From the NCBI RefSeq assembly GCF_001652275.1, contig NZ_LVZK01000003.1, positions 310,001 to 374,000 on the forward strand: DNA of 64,000 nt, given 5' to 3'. Shown one piece after another: positions 61,241 to 64,000 of the stretch. Source of the stretch: Peptidiphaga gingivicola (GTDB lineage Bacteria; Actinomycetota; Actinomycetes; Actinomycetales; Actinomycetaceae). The position numbers and the translations under genes were made by a program. Below the pieces are notes generated by a model. The model had not been told where the DNA came from and did no database searches. It was given only the letters and a program-made list of their open reading frames with translations. Position 1 is the stretch's first letter. Each line of letters starts with the position of its first letter.

Positions 61241-62086
61241 ATGACCATCGCAATCGCCGGCGCCACCGGCAACATCGGCCGGGCGACCGCGCTCTCACTC
61301 ATCGATTCGGGGGTTGACGACGTGCGGCTGCTTGTGCGATCCGCCGCCAAGATACCCGACGAACTCAAAGGACTTCCCTACGCCGTTTGCACGTACGCAG
61401 ACGACGAGGCCGCGCTGGCCGCGCTCAAGGGCGTCGACGCGCTGCTGATGGTCTCGGCCAAGGAGAGCCCCCGCCGCGTCGCCGATCACAGGGCCTTCAT
61501 CGACGCCGCTTCGCGGGCGCGCGTTGGCTCCATCGTCTACACATCTTTCCTGGGCGCCGCCCCCGAGGCTATTTTCACTCACGCCCGCGACCATTTCTTC
61601 ACTGAGGAGCACATCAAGGCATCCGGCATCGACTGGACCTTTCTGCGCGATTCGTTCTACCTCGAGTTCTTCGCCGCGCTCCTGGCTTCTGGCGAGATCC
61701 GCGGCCCCGCTGGAGACGGCGCATGCGCCGGGGTCTCCAGGTCCGACGTCGCCCGCGTCGCCGCCGCCGTTCTCGCCGACCCCGGGGCACATGCGGGCAA
61801 GACCTACGATCTGACAGGGCCGGAGGCATTCACGATGGCCGAGGCCGCGCGCATTGGAACCGAGGTCTCCGGAAACCCGGTCGAATACATCGACGAGACG
61901 ATCGAGCAGGCCTGGGCCTCGCGCGAGCCCTACGGGGTCCCCCAATGGGAGGTGGCCGCGTGGATCACCACATACACCGCGATACGCGCGGGCCAGCTTG
62001 ACGTCGTCACCGACTCAGTCGAAAAGATCACCGGCCGCGCGCCTCTGTCTCTAAGCGAGGTACTGACGCAGCAAAGAGCATCCTGA
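61241..62086 (+). CDS. NmrA-like NAD(P)H-binding oxidoreductase family protein
   Basis: 281 aa. Atypical SDR: GATGNIGRATALSLIDSG is the N-terminal NAD(P)-binding loop (GxxGxxG, residues about 7-24), then VRLLVRS, the ALLMVSAKESPRRVADHRAFIDAASRA helix, and VYTSFLGAAPEAIF. There is no YxxxK. Resembles QorB/NmrA proteins, either quinone reductases or redox sensors. AAGGAG precedes the ATG at 61241. 20 bp upstream of the hydrolase gene, likely one transcript. Confidence 0.85.
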   Translation: MTIAIAGATGNIGRATALSLIDSGVDDVRLLVRSAAKIPDELKGLPYAVCTYADDEAALAALKGVDALLMVSAKESPRRVADHRAFIDAASRARVGSIVYTSFLGAAPEAIFTHARDHFFTEEHIKASGIDWTFLRDSFYLEFFAALLASGEIRGPAGDGACAGVSRSDVARVAAAVLADPGAHAGKTYDLTGPEAFTMAEAARIGTEVSGNPVEYIDETIEQAWASREPYGVPQWEVAAWITTYTAIRAGQLDVVTDSVEKITGRAPLSLSEVLTQQRAS

Positions 62087-62106
62087 CAATCGAAAGAACA
62101 GAATAA

Positions 62107-63189
62107 GTGAGACTTTCCCTCAACCCGGCCATCGACCGTCTTCGCGACTTCAGAACAAGCCGCAAAGAGCGCCGCGCCCGCAAACGCGAACGCATCAAGA
62201 CGCGCAGCCGCCCGTATCGGGTCCTTCGGGGAACGGGGGTGTTCCTCCTCCGTTCCTTCGTCGCGGTCACGGCCGCAAGCCTCATATTCAACGCCGTTTC
62301 GCAACCTCCCGAGTATCTCGAGGCGACAACCGGCCACACGGTCAAGGTCGGATCCGCGGACGTCCATTACGAAAAGTGGGGCGGCACAGGCCAAGCGGTC
62401 GTCTTGCTTCCGGGCTTCGCCGGATCGTCCGTCGCCTACGACTACGCCGGTCCCAAGCTCGCGGCCAAAGGATACGCCGTTTACGCGGTCGACCTGCCGG
62501 GATTCGGCTACACGCGCGGCGGCGACGCCCGCGACATTCGCAGGCAAGCCGATCTCGTCGCGGGCTTTTCGAAGAAAATGGGGCTTGACCGTCCGATCGT
62601 CGCGGGGCACTCGATGGGCGCCTCTGTAGCCGGAGGCGTCGGATTGTGGCACCCGCAGTCCACAGGCGGGGTGATCTTCGCCGACGGCGACGGCCTCGAC
62701 ATCCAGGTTCCGCGGCGCATTCCCAGATGGATGGCAAAGTCTCCCTACTTAACCAGCCTGTACCGGATCGGCTCGCGGTGGACCTGGCTCGATCAAAAGA
62801 TATTCAAGCGCTCTTGCGGATCTACGTGCACGATGTTCGATGGGGAAAAGGGAAAGGGCTTCACTAAGCGAATAACTCGGCCTCTCACATCGAGGAGCGC
62901 CGAACGCACCATTTCCGACACTATGAAAGAGTTCACGATCCTCCATTTGACGCCTAAACAAATTCAGTCAATCTCCGTTCCGAGCTCCATCATTTGGGGA
63001 TCGGAGGACGTCTCCGGCGGGTACCTCGTGCGAACCCGCCAGAATCTGGGCAATCCGCCCGAAAGGATCATCCGTGGGGCAGGGCACCAGGTCATGCTCA
63101 GCCATCCCGACGAGTTCGCCTCGTCCGTGGACTCCTTGACGAGGCAGATGCTTGAAAACAAGCGGGCTGCCCAGCATTCGAGAAGCTGA
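62107..63189 (+). CDS. Membrane-anchored alpha/beta hydrolase
   Basis: 360 aa, GTG start. A very basic N-terminus (about 20-40: RKERRARKRERIKTRSR) precedes one TM helix (about 40-62), so the catalytic domain is held outside the membrane. Nucleophile elbow GHSMG (about 163-167), acid Asp in WGSEDVSGG (about 299-302), His in GAGHQVM (about 325-330). A Cys pair in the cap (CGSTC) could form a disulfide. Substrate unknown (ester or lactone). Downstream a short CCCACA/TGTGGG hairpin (63198-63210) may help end the transcript. Confidence 0.85.
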   Translation: MRLSLNPAIDRLRDFRTSRKERRARKRERIKTRSRPYRVLRGTGVFLLRSFVAVTAASLIFNAVSQPPEYLEATTGHTVKVGSADVHYEKWGGTGQAVVLLPGFAGSSVAYDYAGPKLAAKGYAVYAVDLPGFGYTRGGDARDIRRQADLVAGFSKKMGLDRPIVAGHSMGASVAGGVGLWHPQSTGGVIFADGDGLDIQVPRRIPRWMAKSPYLTSLYRIGSRWTWLDQKIFKRSCGSTCTMFDGEKGKGFTKRITRPLTSRSAERTISDTMKEFTILHLTPKQIQSISVPSSIIWGSEDVSGGYLVRTRQNLGNPPERIIRGAGHQVMLSHPDEFASSVDSLTRQMLENKRAAQHSRS

Positions 63190-63320
63190 AGTGCCCACAT
63201 TGTGGGACGGATTTGCGTCGTTCTGAGGAGGACGTAGAGTGACGGTAGGTCGCCCCCGCCGACCTTCGTCGCCCTGTTTCCAACGGGCGTGGCGTGCGTT
63301 TTTCCACAAGGAGTCCCTCG

Positions 63321-64000
63321 ATGTCGAGTAGGCCTATATCAGCACCTCGGGAGAGGGTGAATGCCCTCGTTATCAGAAGCGCCGTCGTGGCCGCCATCGG
63401 CGGTCTGATCTTCGGCTTTGACACCGCCGTCATATCCGGCGCCAACGATGCCCTGGAAGACAGATTCAAACTTGATGATTTTGGAATCGGGCTAACCGTC
63501 GCCATCGCAACGGTCGGCACCATTTTCGGTGCCCTCATCGGAGGGCGCCTGGCAGACCGATACGGACGGAAGAACCTTCTGTTCGCCATCGGCATCCTCT
63601 ACGTTCTGGGCTCTCTGGGAACTGCCGTTGCCTGGACTCACGCAGTCCTATTGGCTTTCAGGTTCGTCGGAGGCATCGGAGTCGGCCTTTCCTCCGTATG
63701 CGCCCCCATCTACACCGCCGAAATCGCCCCGGCACGCATACGCGGGCGACTGGTCGGCCTTGTGCAGTTCAACATCGTTTTGGGCATTTTGCTGGCGTAC
63801 CTGTCCAACTACATCATCCAGCAGACCATCACCGATCCGATGGAAGCCTGGCGGTGGATGTTGGGAGTCATGGTCGTGCCGTCCGCCATTTTCCTCCTCC
63901 TTTTGTTCTCGGTGCCCGAGACTCCGCGATGGCTTATGTCCCGCGGGCGCGACAAAGAGGCTGTCGAAATCAGCCGTCGGCTGTGCAGCACCCGGGCCGA
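63321..64000 (+). CDS. Sugar porter (MFS) transporter, cut by the window end
   Basis: The first 226 codons are present. Typical sugar-porter motifs: GGLIFGFDTAVISGA in TM1, GGRLADRYGRKN (loop 2-3 signature), RFVGGIGVGLSSVCAPIYTAEIAPARIRGRL (motif in TM4-5), and PETPRWLMSRGR after TM6. Six TM helices are included; the second half lies beyond 64000. Imports a hexose, pentose or polyol, probably with H+. AAGGAG lies 7 bases before the ATG at 63321. Confidence 0.93.
   Translation, partial: MSSRPISAPRERVNALVIRSAVVAAIGGLIFGFDTAVISGANDALEDRFKLDDFGIGLTVAIATVGTIFGALIGGRLADRYGRKNLLFAIGILYVLGSLGTAVAWTHAVLLAFRFVGGIGVGLSSVCAPIYTAEIAPARIRGRLVGLVQFNIVLGILLAYLSNYIIQQTITDPMEAWRWMLGVMVVPSAIFLLLLFSVPETPRWLMSRGRDKEAVEISRRLCSTRA

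Noticed and set aside
63137-63235. A zinc-ribbon-like reading (KCPHCGTDLRRSEEDVE) after the hydrolase gene
   Set aside because: About 22 residues in a frame without any start codon and bounded by a stop just upstream; either a tiny remnant or chance. Too weak to list.

Overview
The window is a high-GC actinobacterial chromosome segment, most consistent with Actinomycetales (Actinomycetaceae-like). The evidence is gene content and order: tandem clpP1-clpP2 followed by clpX next to tig, a zinc-independent short L32, an SGSLHVGHV-type ValS, EttA, oligoribonuclease, YhgE/Pip and MmpL proteins, and YbjN. Base composition is strongly G+C rich, and many genes start directly behind a TANNNT box with no Shine-Dalgarno site (leaderless transcripts). 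The genus is not determined.

Layout. 1-5.1 kb: a secreted glycosidase-like protein, an SDR, proC and a MarR-DUF998 pair. 5.2-7.5 kb: a lower-GC island with an RloA/RloB (AbiL-like) ATPase plus TOPRIM-like pair, a probable anti-phage module. 7.8-17.2 kb: housekeeping block valS, fadD, chorismate mutase, clpX, clpP2, clpP1, tig. 17.6-23.6 kb: secreted GH16-like protein, OmpA-domain protein, lipoprotein, YbjN, a frameshifted DUF222/HNH gene, GNAT, tRNA-Pro and tRNA-Gly. 23.9-32.5 kb: TetR divergent from an mmpL-pip operon, a MaoC fusion protein and rpmF. 32.8-36 kb: YigZ, then cysK-cysE preceded by a Cys/Met-rich leader peptide and an intrinsic terminator (a likely attenuator), then rpiB. 36.1-44.1 kb: two tandem M13 peptidases with a shared, apparently converted 3' part, an aztD fragment and pepN. 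44.2-45.9 kb: a C5-cytosine methyltransferase interrupted in a C6 tract, followed by vsr. 45.9-50.2 kb: PTS EIIA/EIIB, malQ with a LacI-type operator, tesB. 50.3-56.2 kb: ettA, ssb paralogue and two dynamin-like GTPases. 56.4-64 kb: tRNA-Arg(UCU), orn, a polar amino-acid ABC operon, an NmrA-like protein, an alpha/beta hydrolase and a sugar MFS transporter cut by the window end.

Two themes run through the window. (1) Short (13-38 bp) tandem or near-tandem duplications occur at about 16 places, mostly just upstream of gene starts, sometimes duplicating a -10 box, a ribosome-binding site with start codon, or the 5' end of a tRNA. (2) The translation-regulated cysK leader is the best candidate for an interesting regulatory system. 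The RloAB pair and the interrupted MTase-Vsr locus are the candidate defence elements. Two gene disruptions (HNH and MTase) are both single-base losses in C/G runs, so assembly error must be excluded before either is called biological.
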